From Chryseobacterium sp. 18061 (lineage in GTDB: Bacteria; Pseudomonadota; Gammaproteobacteria; Enterobacterales; Enterobacteriaceae): DNA of 64,000 bases. The position numbers and the translations under genes were made by a program. Positions within the stretch are counted from its first letter, which is position 1. Each line of letters begins with the position of its first letter. The stretch covers positions 620,001 through 684,000 of the forward strand of contig CACSKA010000001.1 of NCBI GenBank assembly GCA_902706205.1. Direction: 5' to 3'. Below, in pieces: positions 11,111 through 20,616 of the stretch. Below the pieces are notes generated by a model that saw only the letters and a list, made by a program, of their open reading frames with translations, was not told the DNA's origin and did not search any database.

Positions 11111-12327
11111 AGGTTGGTTTCTTCCTGTTAAAATTCCCGCTGTCGTCAGAAACCTTCGTCTTAAATCAGATCGTCGCGTTTATCGAAATGGGCTATGAAG
11201 TGGAAATTGTCGCACTGCTGAAGGGCGACATGACCAATACCCATGAGGCTTACACGCGCTACGGTCTGGCGCAGAAAACCCGCTGGTTGCAGGATGAACC
11301 GGTGGGAAAACTGGCCAAACTGCGTTATCGCGCGCTCAACACCCTGAAAGGCTTGCATCGCGGGGCCACGTGGAAGGCGCTGAACGCCAGCCGCTACGGT
11401 GACGAGGCGCGTAACCTGATCCTTTCTTCCATCACGGCGCAAAATACCGCGCCGTTCAATGCCGATGTGTTTATCGCCCACTTTGGCCCTGCGGGCGTCA
11501 CCGCCGCAAAACTGCGTGAGCTCGGCGTGCTGAGCGGCAAAATTGCGACCGTGTTCCACGGAATCGACGTCTCGAGCCGGGACGTACTCACCCATTACAC
11601 CCCTGAATACCAGCAGCTGTTCCGTCGTGGTGATTTGATGCTACCGATAAGCGACCTGTGGGCTGAGCGCCTGCAAGGCATGGGCTGCCCGGCAGATAAA
11701 ATCGTGGTGTCGAGAATGGGCGTCAACATGGAGCGCTTTGCCTTGCGTCCGGTTAAAGCGCCGGATGAAACGCTGCAAATTATCTCGGTTGCGCGTCTGA
11801 CCGAGAAAAAAGGGCTGCACGTGGCGATCGAAGCCTGCCGTCAACTCAAGCAGCGCGGCGTGCGTTTCCACTATCGCATTCTCGGCATTGGCCCGTGGGA
11901 GCGTCGCCTTCGCACGCTCATCGAGCAATATCAGCTCGAGGACGTGATTGAGATGCCGGGCTTCAAGCCGAGCCACGAAGTGAAAGCGATGCTCGATGAA
12001 GCCGATGTATTCCTGTTGCCTTCCGTCACCGGAGCCGACGGCGATATGGAAGGCATTCCGGTCGCGCTGATGGAAGCGATGGCGGTGGGGATTCCGGTGG
12101 TGTCCACGGTTCACAGCGGTATTCCGGAACTCATTGATGCCGGAGAGTCCGGCTGGCTGGTGCCAGAGAACGACGCGGCATCCCTGGCTGACCGACTCAG
12201 CGCGTTCGGCGCGTTTGATCAACAAGCGTTGCAGCCCGTCGTCACCAAAGCGCGGGCAAAAGTCGAAACTGAATTCAACCAGCAGGTGATTAATCAACAG
12301 TTAGCCAGCCTGCTGCAGACGCTGTAA
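11107..12327 (+). CDS. wcaL: Colanic acid glycosyltransferase WcaL (GT4)
   Basis: GT-B glycosyltransferase of 406 aa, predicted to add one sugar (galactose in proposed E. coli schemes) to the lipid-linked unit. The C-terminal donor domain has [19 protein letters not shown] and an acidic segment in [20 protein letters not shown], typical of GT4. It overlaps wcaK by 4 bp and is 10 bp before wcaM. Confidence 0.95.
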   Translation: MKVGFFLLKFPLSSETFVLNQIVAFIEMGYEVEIVALLKGDMTNTHEAYTRYGLAQKTRWLQDEPVGKLAKLRYRALNTLKGLHRGATWKALNASRYGDEARNLILSSITAQNTAPFNADVFIAHFGPAGVTAAKLRELGVLSGKIATVFHGIDVSSRDVLTHYTPEYQQLFRRGDLMLPISDLWAERLQGMGCPADKIVVSRMGVNMERFALRPVKAPDETLQIISVARLTEKKGLHVAIEACRQLKQRGVRFHYRILGIGPWERRLRTLIEQYQLEDVIEMPGFKPSHEVKAMLDEADVFLLPSVTGADGDMEGIPVALMEAMAVGIPVVSTVHSGIPELIDAGESGWLVPENDAASLADRLSAFGAFDQQALQPVVTKARAKVETEFNQQVINQQLASLLQTL

Positions 12328-12337
12328 AAGAGGTCGC

Positions 12338-13741
12338 ATGACGGAAAAAAAGTTTACCCTGACACGCCGCTCCTTCCTTGGGGCCAGCTCCGCGCTGGCC
12401 GCACTGCCACTCATCAATAGCCCCGCAGCCCTAGCGCTGGGGCGTAACGATGCCACTGATATCCGCAATTACAATCCCGGCAATGACTGGATCCGCGCCT
12501 TCAACGATGCGTTCAAAGACAGCGACGTGGTTGAAGTGCCGGAGGGCGTGGTGTGTGACAACATCAATACCGGCATCATCATCCCACCGGGCAAAACGCT
12601 GCAGGTAGGCGGGGTGCTGAAGGGCAATGGCCGTGGGCGCTTTGCGTTACAGGACGGCTGCAAAATCATCGGTAAAAAGGGCAGCCTGAACAACATCTGC
12701 CTCGATGTACGCGGTTCTGATTGCGTGATTCAGGGCGTGACGCTGAGCGGGTATGGGCCGGTGGCGCAGATTTACATCGGCGGCAAAGACAAGCGCACCA
12801 TGCGTAACCTGCTCATCGACAACATGGTGATTACCAAAGCTAATTACGGCATTCTGCGCCAGGGTTTCCATAACCAGTTTGATGGCGTGAAGATAACTAA
12901 TTGCCATTTCACCCATTTGCAGGGCGACGCCATCGAATGGAACGTGGCGATTAACGATAAAAACATCCTGATTTCTGATCACGTTATCGACAATATCAAC
13001 TGCACCAACGGTAAAATCAACTGGGGCATCGGCATCGGCCTGGCGGGAAGCACATACGACAACGGCTATCCGGAAGAGCAGGCAGTGAAGAACTTTGTCG
13101 TCGCCAATATCACCGGAAGCAACTGCCGACAGCTGGTTCACGTCGAGAACGGCAAACACTTTATTATCCGTAACGTGAAAGCCAAAAATATTACCCCGGA
13201 GTTCAGCAAGAAGGCGGGAATTGATAATGCCACCGTGGCAATTTACGGTTGTGATAATTTCATAATTGATAATGTCACTATGGAAAATAGTGCCGGTATG
13301 CTGATCGGCTACGGCGTCATCAAAGGCAACTACCTCTCGATCCCGCAGAACTTCAAACTCAATGACATTCATATGGACAATACCAAGCTGGCCACCAAGC
13401 TGCGTGGGATCCAGATTTCTTCAGGGAATGCTCAGTCATTTGTGTCGATAACCAACCTCGACCTTAAACGTGCCTCGCTGGAGCTGCACAACAAGCCGCA
13501 GCACCTCTTTATGCGCAATATCAATGTGATGCAAGATGCTGACCGGGGTCCTGCGCTGTCGATGAATTTTGACCTGCGCAAAGACGTACGTGGCAAGTTT
13601 ATGGCCCGCCAGGACACGCTGCTGTCGCTGGCAAACATAAAGGCTGTGAATGAAAAAGGGCAGGGCTCGGTAGACATCGACCGGGTGGATCAGCACACCG
13701 TGAACGCCACCGGGATAAATTTTAGACTGCCGGGGAAATAA
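12338..13741 (+). CDS. wcaM: Colanic acid protein WcaM with Tat-type signal peptide
   Basis: The last gene of the colanic acid operon, 467 aa, similar in length to E. coli WcaM. The N-terminus has a twin-arginine motif [11 protein letters not shown] followed by an alanine-rich hydrophobic stretch, which suggests Tat export to the periplasm. The body carries many short Asn/Ile/Val repeats (for example [13 protein letters not shown] and [12 protein letters not shown]), as in a right-handed parallel beta-helix of the pectate-lyase type. Its biochemical role in colanic acid is not established. Confidence 0.93.
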   Translation: MTEKKFTLTRRSFLGASSALAALPLINSPAALALGRNDATDIRNYNPGNDWIRAFNDAFKDSDVVEVPEGVVCDNINTGIIIPPGKTLQVGGVLKGNGRGRFALQDGCKIIGKKGSLNNICLDVRGSDCVIQGVTLSGYGPVAQIYIGGKDKRTMRNLLIDNMVITKANYGILRQGFHNQFDGVKITNCHFTHLQGDAIEWNVAINDKNILISDHVIDNINCTNGKINWGIGIGLAGSTYDNGYPEEQAVKNFVVANITGSNCRQLVHVENGKHFIIRNVKAKNITPEFSKKAGIDNATVAIYGCDNFIIDNVTMENSAGMLIGYGVIKGNYLSIPQNFKLNDIHMDNTKLATKLRGIQISSGNAQSFVSITNLDLKRASLELHNKPQHLFMRNINVMQDADRGPALSMNFDLRKDVRGKFMARQDTLLSLANIKAVNEKGQGSVDIDRVDQHTVNATGINFRLPGK

Positions 13742-13887
13742 AATACGACGATTCCTGGGATATTGCCGCAACTATCGGATTAACCCCGAGGTTTTATCAA
13801 ATATTGCCGGGTATCATCAAAAAAACATGCTGGATAAAACGTTCTGACTGGCTATAATTCTCCAACCATTCATAGGTGGACATGATA

Positions 13888-14781
13888 ATGATTAATTTGA
13901 AAGCAGTTATTCCGGTAGCTGGCCTCGGGATGCACATGCTTCCTGCCACGAAGGCTATTCCGAAAGAAATGCTACCGATCGTCGATAAGCCAATGATTCA
14001 GTACATTGTCGACGAGATTGTTGCTGCAGGGATCAAAGAAATCGTTCTGGTCACTCACGCCTCTAAAAATGCGGTAGAAAACCACTTCGACACCTCGTAC
14101 GAACTTGAGTCACTGCTTGAGCAGCGCGTTAAGCGTCAGCTGCTGGCAGAAGTACAGGCCATTTGTCCACCGGGCGTGACCATCATGAATGTGCGTCAGG
14201 CACAGCCGCTGGGTCTGGGCCACTCTATCCTTTGTGCTCGCCCGATTGTCGGTGATAACCCGTTCGTGGTGGTACTGCCTGATATCGTGCTGGACAATGC
14301 GACCGCCGATCCGATGCGTTACAACCTCGCGGCAATGGTGGCGCGTTTCACTGAAACAGGTCGTAGCCAGGTGCTGGCAAAACACATGGAAGGCGATCTG
14401 AGCGAATACTCTCTGATTAAGACCAAAGAGCCGTTGGAAGTTTCAGGAAAAATCAGCCGTATCGTTGATTTCATTGAAAAACCAGAACAGAAACAGATCA
14501 TGGATTCCGACTTAATGGCCGTTGGCCGTTATGTGCTGTCCGCAGACGTCTGGGCCGAACTGGAAAAAACCGAACCAGGCGCATGGGGGCGCGTGCAGCT
14601 GACCGATGCCATTGCCGAACTGGCGAAAAAACAGTCTGTTGATGCAGTGCTGATGACCGGCGACAGCTTCGACTGCGGTAAGAAAATGGGCTACATGCAG
14701 GCCTTCGTCAAGTATGGGCTGCGCAACCTGAATGAAGGCGCGAAGTTCAGAGAGAGCATTAAGAAGTTACTGGTGGACTGA
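13888..14781 (+). CDS. galF: UTP-glucose-1-phosphate uridylyltransferase-like protein GalF
   Basis: A GalU paralogue that marks the left border of enterobacterial O-antigen loci. It is thought to affect UDP-glucose levels. The ATG at 13888 gives 297 aa as in E. coli, with AGGTGG eight bases upstream; ATG 13882 and GTG 13876 are possible but less likely. The N-terminal pyrophosphorylase segment reads [20 protein letters not shown]. GalF carries H-M where GalU has T-R, which fits its weak catalysis. FIEKP is present near the middle. Confidence 0.96.
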   Translation: MINLKAVIPVAGLGMHMLPATKAIPKEMLPIVDKPMIQYIVDEIVAAGIKEIVLVTHASKNAVENHFDTSYELESLLEQRVKRQLLAEVQAICPPGVTIMNVRQAQPLGLGHSILCARPIVGDNPFVVVLPDIVLDNATADPMRYNLAAMVARFTETGRSQVLAKHMEGDLSEYSLIKTKEPLEVSGKISRIVDFIEKPEQKQIMDSDLMAVGRYVLSADVWAELEKTEPGAWGRVQLTDAIAELAKKQSVDAVLMTGDSFDCGKKMGYMQAFVKYGLRNLNEGAKFRESIKKLLVD

Positions 14782-14808
14782 TTTGTAAAGCACGCAGAGT
14801 TTGACTAA

Positions 14809-14865
14809 ACGGCAGGGGAGGTCGTGATGCGATAATACGCTATCATGACATCACTGCCGTTTTTT
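14809..14865 (+). terminator. galF terminator with a long structured loop
   Basis: ACGGCAG (14809-14815) pairs with CTGCCGT (14854-14860), followed by a T-run. The 38-base loop itself contains smaller inverted segments (GATA/TATC and GTGAT/ATGAC). It separates galF from the O-antigen operon. Confidence 0.65.
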
Positions 14866-15036
14866 GCGTTTAAAATCAATGACTAAATTTGGTAGTCAAC
14901 CATACAATTTTGTACCGGATTGCTGGGATTTCCCCTTGTTTTGAGGCGTAATTAAGACCACAATATTGGATTCGATTGATGGGCATAATGGGTGATTTTT
15001 CAACCATTGATGCTAACAACATACTGACTTTTCGTG
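14866..15036. other. galF-pseB intergenic segment upstream of JUMPStart
   Basis: About 170 bp without a credible gene. It should contain the O-antigen operon promoter, but I could not pick a convincing -35/-10 pair. The segment is AT-rich. Confidence 0.4.
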
Positions 15037-15075
15037 CAGTGCACTGGTAGCTGTTGAGCCAGGGGCGGTAGCGTG
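15037..15075 (+). promoter_or_regulatory. JUMPStart element with ops (RfaH recruitment)
   Basis: The 39-bp JUMPStart sequence, beginning CAGTGCACTGGTAGC and including GAGCCAGGGGC, is found 81 bp before pseB. It contains a perfect ops element, GGCGGTAGCGTG, at 15064-15075. In relatives, ops pauses RNA polymerase and loads RfaH, which suppresses premature termination in long surface-polysaccharide operons. This supports transcription of pseB through wbaP as one RfaH-dependent unit. Confidence 0.93.
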
Positions 15076-15155
15076 TCCTGGATACAGTCTTGCTTGGGTT
15101 ACAATTGGTCAATATTGTAGCAAACTAATATAGAGTAAACGTTCTGGTGAATAAT

Positions 15156-16154
15156 ATGTTTGATAATAAAACAATTCTGGTAACCGGTGGCACTGGTTCT
15201 TTTGGTAATAAATTTGTGCGCATGACTTTAGAAAAATATAATCCGAAAAAGATTATTATTTATTCTCGTGATGAAATGAAGCAGTGGGAAATGGCGAAGC
15301 ATTTTAAAGATGAAAACCGCATTCGTTTCTTCATCGGTGATGTGCGTGATAAAGAGCGTCTCCATCGTGCGCTTGATGGCGTTGACTTCGTTGTCCATGC
15401 TGCAGCCACCAAAATTGTCCCAACCGCTGAATATAACCCATTCGAATGCGTTAAAACGAATATCAATGGCGCAATGAATGTTATTGATGCCTGTATTGAT
15501 AAAGGCATTGAACGTGTTGTTGCTTTGTCCACCGATAAGGCAAGCAGCCCTGCTAACCTTTACGGTGCAACTAAACTGGCTTCAGATAAATTATTCGTTG
15601 CAGGTAACTCTTACTCCGGTGCAACCAAAACCCGTTTTGCCGTGGTGCGTTACGGTAACGTAATGGGTTCACGTGGTTCGGTGATTCCTTTCTTCCTGTC
15701 TATTAAAGATAAAGGTGAATTGCCGATTACCGACGATCGTATGACCCGCTTTATGATTACCCTGGAGCAGGGTGTTGAGCTGGTATGGCATGCCTTTAAC
15801 GACATGGTTGGTGGTGAAATCTACGTTAAGAAGATTCCTTCAATGAAAGTTGTTGATGTTGCAACTTCCGTAGCGCCAGATGCAGCACAGAAAGTTATCG
15901 GTATCCGTCCTGGTGAAAAACTGCATGAGCAGATGATCAGCGCCGAAGATGCTTATTACACCTACGAATACCCTGAACATTTCAAAATCCTGCCAGCTAT
16001 TCACAACTGGTGTGATTCACCTGAACGTATCAAAGACGGTAAAAAAGTACCGGAAGGTTTCGTTTACGAGAGTGACAGTAACCCAGAATGGATGAGCATT
16101 GAAGAGCTTAGCCAGTGGATCGAAGATAACCGCGAGAAAGTGGGCAACATCTAA
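15156..16154 (+). CDS. pseB: UDP-GlcNAc 4,6-dehydratase (inverting), pseudaminic acid step 1
   Basis: Makes UDP-2-acetamido-2,6-dideoxy-beta-L-arabino-hexos-4-ulose from UDP-GlcNAc. From the ATG at 15156 the product is 332 aa; an in-frame GTG at 15147 is possible. The N-terminal GGTGSFGNKF is the NADP-binding motif, and LSTDKASSPANLYGATK carries the D-K and Y residues of the inverting dehydratases. It overlaps pseC by one base. Codon use is less AT-rich than in the later genes of the cluster. Confidence 0.96.
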   Translation: MFDNKTILVTGGTGSFGNKFVRMTLEKYNPKKIIIYSRDEMKQWEMAKHFKDENRIRFFIGDVRDKERLHRALDGVDFVVHAAATKIVPTAEYNPFECVKTNINGAMNVIDACIDKGIERVVALSTDKASSPANLYGATKLASDKLFVAGNSYSGATKTRFAVVRYGNVMGSRGSVIPFFLSIKDKGELPITDDRMTRFMITLEQGVELVWHAFNDMVGGEIYVKKIPSMKVVDVATSVAPDAAQKVIGIRPGEKLHEQMISAEDAYYTYEYPEHFKILPAIHNWCDSPERIKDGKKVPEGFVYESDSNPEWMSIEELSQWIEDNREKVGNI

Positions 16155-17305
16155 TGAAATTTATCCCTTATGGACGGCAGGATATCTCAGATGAGGATAT
16201 CCGTTCGGTTGTGGATGTTCTTAAATCTGATTTCTTAACGCAAGGGCCATGCGTCCCGCAATTTGAACAAGCTATCGCCGAGTATGTAGGTGTTAAACAT
16301 GCTGTAGCTGTGAATAGCGCGACATCGGCGCTACATATTGCGTGCCTTGCGCTTGGCCTAAAGAAGGGTGATTGGCTATGGACGTCACCGAACACGTTCG
16401 TTGCCTCTGCTAACTGTGCGCTGTATTGCGATGCGAGTGTGAGTTTTGTGGATGTTGATCCGCAGACTTACAACATGAGTGTCAGCGCACTGGAAGAGAA
16501 ACTGATCACCGCGAAAGCACAGAATACACTGCCTAAAATTGTTGTTCCTGTTGCCTTTGCGGGGCAGGCGTGCGAGATGGAAGCAATTCATAAACTGGCA
16601 AAAGAGTATGGTTTTGCCATTATCGAAGATGCCTCACACGCGATTGGCGGAAATTATCAGGACGCTAAAATCGGAAACTCACGCTTTGCCGATATCACCA
16701 TTCTTAGCTTCCACCCGGTAAAAATTATTACGACTGCCGAAGGTGGAATGTCACTGACTAATAATGATTCTTTGGCTGATAAAATGCAGATGTTCCGCAG
16801 CCATGGTATCACTCGTGACAGCGATAAGATGACAAAACCTTCTGAAGGTGGCTGGTATTATCAGCAGGTTGATTTGGGCCTGAACTATCGTATGACCGAG
16901 TTACAGGCGGCATTAGGCGTTAGCCAGTTGAAGCGTATTGACGGTTTCGTAGCGCGTCGCCATGAACTGGCTAAACGCTATGATACGGCGTTTGATGGTG
17001 TACCGGTATCAACTCCAGAACAATCAGATAGCGGTTACAGCGCGTTGCATCTCTATCCTCTGACGGTAAACGATCCTGCACAACGTAAGCCGCTGTTCGA
17101 TTATCTGCGTGAGAAAGGTATTGGCGTGAACGTGCACTATATTCCGGTTCATACCCAACCTTACTATGAGCAGTTAGGGCATAAGTTGGGCGATTATCCG
17201 GTAGCTGAAAATTATTACTCCCGTGCAATCAGTATTCCGATGTATTCAACGCTTTCTGATGAAGAACAAGATTTCGTTATCAAAAGCATTCGGGAGTTTT
17301 TTTAA
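16154..17305 (+). CDS. pseC: UDP-4-amino-4,6-dideoxy-N-acetyl-L-altrosamine transaminase
   Basis: PLP-dependent aminotransferase of the DegT/DnrJ/EryC1/StrS family, 383 aa, step 2 of CMP-pseudaminic acid synthesis. It uses glutamate to aminate C4 of the PseB product. FHPVKIITTAEGG carries the PLP-binding lysine, and VNSATSALH near residue 55 is the cofactor phosphate loop. Its start overlaps the end of pseB, and pseF begins immediately at the next base. Confidence 0.96.
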   Translation: MKFIPYGRQDISDEDIRSVVDVLKSDFLTQGPCVPQFEQAIAEYVGVKHAVAVNSATSALHIACLALGLKKGDWLWTSPNTFVASANCALYCDASVSFVDVDPQTYNMSVSALEEKLITAKAQNTLPKIVVPVAFAGQACEMEAIHKLAKEYGFAIIEDASHAIGGNYQDAKIGNSRFADITILSFHPVKIITTAEGGMSLTNNDSLADKMQMFRSHGITRDSDKMTKPSEGGWYYQQVDLGLNYRMTELQAALGVSQLKRIDGFVARRHELAKRYDTAFDGVPVSTPEQSDSGYSALHLYPLTVNDPAQRKPLFDYLREKGIGVNVHYIPVHTQPYYEQLGHKLGDYPVAENYYSRAISIPMYSTLSDEEQDFVIKSIREFF

Positions 17306-18016
17306 ATGAATGTGGCAATCATTCCTGCTCGCGGTGGAAGTAAGCGTATTCCGCGTAAAAATATCAAAGATTTTTGTGGGAAACCAATGATTGCCTGGTC
17401 TATTGACGCCGCTCGAAAGAGCGGTGTCTTTGATCGAATCATTGTATCGACTGATGACGAAGAGATAGCTGAAGTAGCACGTGAGTATGGAGCCGAAGTA
17501 CCATTTATGCGGCCTGAAGAACTCTCAAATGATTTCGCGGGTACTATTCCGGTTATCCGTCATGCGACTGAATGGCTGATGGGGAATGGTTGTGCGGCAG
17601 ATTTTGTGTGCTGCATTTATGCTACTGCACCTTTTATAAGCTCAGCAGATATTGCTGGTGGATTGCTTATCCTTCAAAAACGAGCTGGCGATTATGCCTT
17701 CACGGTGACAAGGTATCCTTATCCTATTCAGCGTGCTTTGAAAGTGAGTGAAGAACAACAGATAAGTATGTTTTCGCCTGATATGTTTCATGTTCGTTCT
17801 CAAGATCTTGAAGAATCCTGGCATGATGCCGGACAATTTTATTGGGGCACATCGGATGCCTGGCTCAATGAGAAACCAATTTTTAGTGCTGATTCGTATT
17901 CAATAGAACTGCCACGTGAGCGAGTTCAGGATATTGATACACCAGAGGATTGGCGAGTAGCCGAATGGTTGTTTAAGGCCATGGAGTTCAAAAATGAATG
18001 TCTTTCTACGAGTTGA
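17306..18016 (+). CDS. pseF: Pseudaminate cytidylyltransferase
   Basis: Activates pseudaminic acid with CTP to give CMP-Pse, the donor for transferases. The 236-aa product has the cytidylyltransferase N-terminal motif IPARGGSKRIPRKNIK. FYWGTSDAW near the C-terminal third is typical of PseF-type enzymes. The ATG at 17306 follows directly on the pseC stop. The end overlaps the pseG start by 23 bp. Confidence 0.95.
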   Translation: MNVAIIPARGGSKRIPRKNIKDFCGKPMIAWSIDAARKSGVFDRIIVSTDDEEIAEVAREYGAEVPFMRPEELSNDFAGTIPVIRHATEWLMGNGCAADFVCCIYATAPFISSADIAGGLLILQKRAGDYAFTVTRYPYPIQRALKVSEEQQISMFSPDMFHVRSQDLEESWHDAGQFYWGTSDAWLNEKPIFSADSYSIELPRERVQDIDTPEDWRVAEWLFKAMEFKNECLSTS

Positions 18017-19526
18017 TTCCTCTTTATCAATAGGCTCTGGACATATTATCCGATGCCTCAATTTAGCTAAGTTATTGAGGACGCTAGGTCTACACTGTTT
18101 CTTTGTTTCTAAAAACCATAATGGCAATATCATCCCAAAAATCGAAATCGATGGTTTTGAAACAATAGTAATCAATAGTGCATCTGCATCTGATGATTAT
18201 ATCCGAGATGAAAAAGCTTGGCTAAATGGAAGTCAATTGGATGACGCTGAAAGCTTTATAAATCTTGTAGAGCAACAAAACTGCATACCAGATTTTATTA
18301 TTGTCGATCACTATTCACTCGACAGTGAATGGGAAGCTCATGTTAAAAAACATTTCCCTTTAGCTCAGTTAGTCATAATTGATGACCTATGTAATCGTCA
18401 ACATTACTGCGATATAATTATAGACCAAACTTTTCAGCGTGAAGCAAAAGAGTATTTTTCCTTAAACAAACATCATGGCAAAATTTTGGCTGGAACAAAG
18501 TTCGCGCTTCTTAGTCCGACATTTTCAGCATTAAGAAAATCATCCATAGCATGTAAAAAACAGGTAAATGTACCGAAGACATTGTTAGTAACGATGGGCG
18601 GAGTAGATGCGCATAATGTCACGGGAAATGTACTGCGTTGTCTGGAAAATAGTGATTATCCTTTTATCGATAAAATCACAGTGATTTTGGGCGCCACATG
18701 TCCCAACCAAGATGCAATACGCGCGCAGGCACAAAAATCAAAATACAATGTAGATATTCTAAGCAATGTATCAAATATGGCTGAACTTATGTTAGAACAT
18801 GATTTCGCCATAGGTGCTATGGGGGGGACAACGTGGGAACGCTGCGTGATGGGATTACCTGCGATAAATGTTGCAATTGCAGACAATCAGTTAACCATAG
18901 CTGCTAACCTTGCTGAAGTAGGGGCAGTTGTTTTACATTCAGAGGATATTGAAGAAGATACCCTTTGTGATGCGTTTAATGAACTAGTGTCCGGCTACCA
19001 TGTTCAACGACTTCTTGCAGCGGAAATCTGCGACGGCTTGGGACTTACCCGGGTTATTCAGGAAATGATATTGTTACCTGCAAAAGATGGCAAAAATGTG
19101 ACGTTGCGGCAGGCGACAGAAGAAGATATCGATTTTGTCTACCAACTTCAATGTGAGCCAAAAACTCGCCAGTATGCCCGTAATCCAGAAGTACCACTTT
19201 ATCTGAATCATGTCACCTGGATGCGGAAAAAATTGAAGGATGATAAATCCCATTTTTATATTATTGAGCATGATACGCGTAGTGGTGTCATAAGATTAGA
19301 TCCTGTTGAGCATAAGATCGCAGATCTTGAAATTTCAATATTTTTGACTACTGAATGCCACGGACAAGGTATTGCCAGTGCTGCAATTAAACGTTTAATA
19401 ATGTTGCATAATAGTGTCAATTTACTGGCGACAGTGCTACCTGAAAATCATGCTTCACAAAAACTTTTTGAATCCATTGGATTAAAGAAAATTTCTTCTG
19501 GCGAGTATATTAGTGAGAAAAAATAA
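17994..19526 (+). CDS. pseG: PseG-PseH fusion: UDP-sugar hydrolase plus GNAT N-acetyltransferase
   Basis: A 510-aa protein that appears to join two pathway steps. Residues 1 to about 360 are PseG-like: the N-terminus RVDSSLSIGSGHIIRCLNLA is the UDP-releasing hydrolase motif, and AMGGTTWERCVMGLP lies in the C-terminal Rossmann half. From about residue 368 (VTLRQATEEDIDF) to the end is a GNAT domain with the acetyl-CoA loop CHGQGIAS and a final NHASQKLFESIGL motif, matching PseH. No separate pseH is seen in the cluster. PseG and PseH are separate proteins in Campylobacter and Helicobacter. The ATG at 17994 lies inside pseF with GGAG upstream. Confidence 0.92.
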   Translation: MNVFLRVDSSLSIGSGHIIRCLNLAKLLRTLGLHCFFVSKNHNGNIIPKIEIDGFETIVINSASASDDYIRDEKAWLNGSQLDDAESFINLVEQQNCIPDFIIVDHYSLDSEWEAHVKKHFPLAQLVIIDDLCNRQHYCDIIIDQTFQREAKEYFSLNKHHGKILAGTKFALLSPTFSALRKSSIACKKQVNVPKTLLVTMGGVDAHNVTGNVLRCLENSDYPFIDKITVILGATCPNQDAIRAQAQKSKYNVDILSNVSNMAELMLEHDFAIGAMGGTTWERCVMGLPAINVAIADNQLTIAANLAEVGAVVLHSEDIEEDTLCDAFNELVSGYHVQRLLAAEICDGLGLTRVIQEMILLPAKDGKNVTLRQATEEDIDFVYQLQCEPKTRQYARNPEVPLYLNHVTWMRKKLKDDKSHFYIIEHDTRSGVIRLDPVEHKIADLEISIFLTTECHGQGIASAAIKRLIMLHNSVNLLATVLPENHASQKLFESIGLKKISSGEYISEKK

Positions 19527-20575
19527 TGAATGAGTTTATTACTATTGATGGTCGCAAGATTGGTAAGGACCATCCTCCTTATATTATTGCCGAGCTTTCG
19601 GCTAATCATAACGGTGACATAAATCGCGCCTTCAAGATTATGGAAGAAGCTAAAGCCGCAGGCGCTGATGCAATCAAACTACAAACTTATCGTGCAGATA
19701 CCATCACTATTGACTGTGACTCCGAAGACTTTCAAATCCACGGAGGATTATGGGATGGCCAGACATTATTCAATCTGTACAAAGGTGCGCAAATGCCATG
19801 GGAATGGCATAAACCGTTATTTGAAAAAGCAAAAGAGCTCGGCATTACTATTTTCAGCAGTCCATTTGATTTTACAGCGGTAGACTTGCTTGAAGAATTG
19901 GGTGCTCCTGCGTATAAAATTGCCTCCTTTGAAGCTATCGATATTCCTTTGATCAAGTATGTTGCCAAGACTGGCAAGCCGATGATCATTTCAACTGGCA
20001 TGGCTGATAAGCAAGAAATTCAGGAAGCGATCGATGCTGCACGAGAGGGAGGATGCAAGGAGCTAGTCGTATTGCACTGTGTAAGTGGATATCCAGCCCC
20101 TGCTGAAGATTACAATCTTGCTACTATCCCAGATATGGCAAATAGATTCGGTATTATTACGGGTTTGTCTGACCATACAATCGATAATACCACAGCAATA
20201 GCGTCTGTCGTTTTGGGCGCTAATGTTATAGAAAAACACGTGACTCTCGATCGCAATGGTGGTGGACCTGACGACAGCTTCTCTTTGGAGCCTGAAGAAT
20301 TGGTAGCACTGTGCCGGGATGCCAAAACAGCTTGGATGGCATTAGGTACTGTGAATTATGAGCGGAAAGAAAGTGAGAAAGGGAACGTAAAATTCCGTCG
20401 TTCTCTTTATGTCATCAAAGACATAAAAAAAGGTGAAAAGCTTACCAGCGAAAATGTAAAAAGCATTCGACCAGGGTATGGATTAGCACCGAAATATTAT
20501 GAAGAAGTAATAAATAAAGTAGCCAACAGGAACCTGGCCAAAGGTACTCCTCTGAAGGACATTTATTTTAATTGA
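19526..20575 (+). CDS. pseI: Pseudaminic acid synthase
   Basis: Condenses the hexose from PseG with phosphoenolpyruvate to form pseudaminic acid. The 349-aa product has an N-terminal NeuB-type TIM barrel (IAELSANHNGD, then FSSPFDFTAVDLLE) and a C-terminal SAF/antifreeze-like domain (RSLYVIKDIKKGEKL through RPGYGLAPKY). It overlaps the preceding stop by one base. With pseB, pseC, pseF and pseGH it completes the CMP-Pse pathway. Confidence 0.96.
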   Translation: MNEFITIDGRKIGKDHPPYIIAELSANHNGDINRAFKIMEEAKAAGADAIKLQTYRADTITIDCDSEDFQIHGGLWDGQTLFNLYKGAQMPWEWHKPLFEKAKELGITIFSSPFDFTAVDLLEELGAPAYKIASFEAIDIPLIKYVAKTGKPMIISTGMADKQEIQEAIDAAREGGCKELVVLHCVSGYPAPAEDYNLATIPDMANRFGIITGLSDHTIDNTTAIASVVLGANVIEKHVTLDRNGGGPDDSFSLEPEELVALCRDAKTAWMALGTVNYERKESEKGNVKFRRSLYVIKDIKKGEKLTSENVKSIRPGYGLAPKYYEEVINKVANRNLAKGTPLKDIYFN

Positions 20576-20616
20576 TTCAGGGGCCACGGAGGGCAGTTTT
20601 TTACGGAGTTGGTTTA

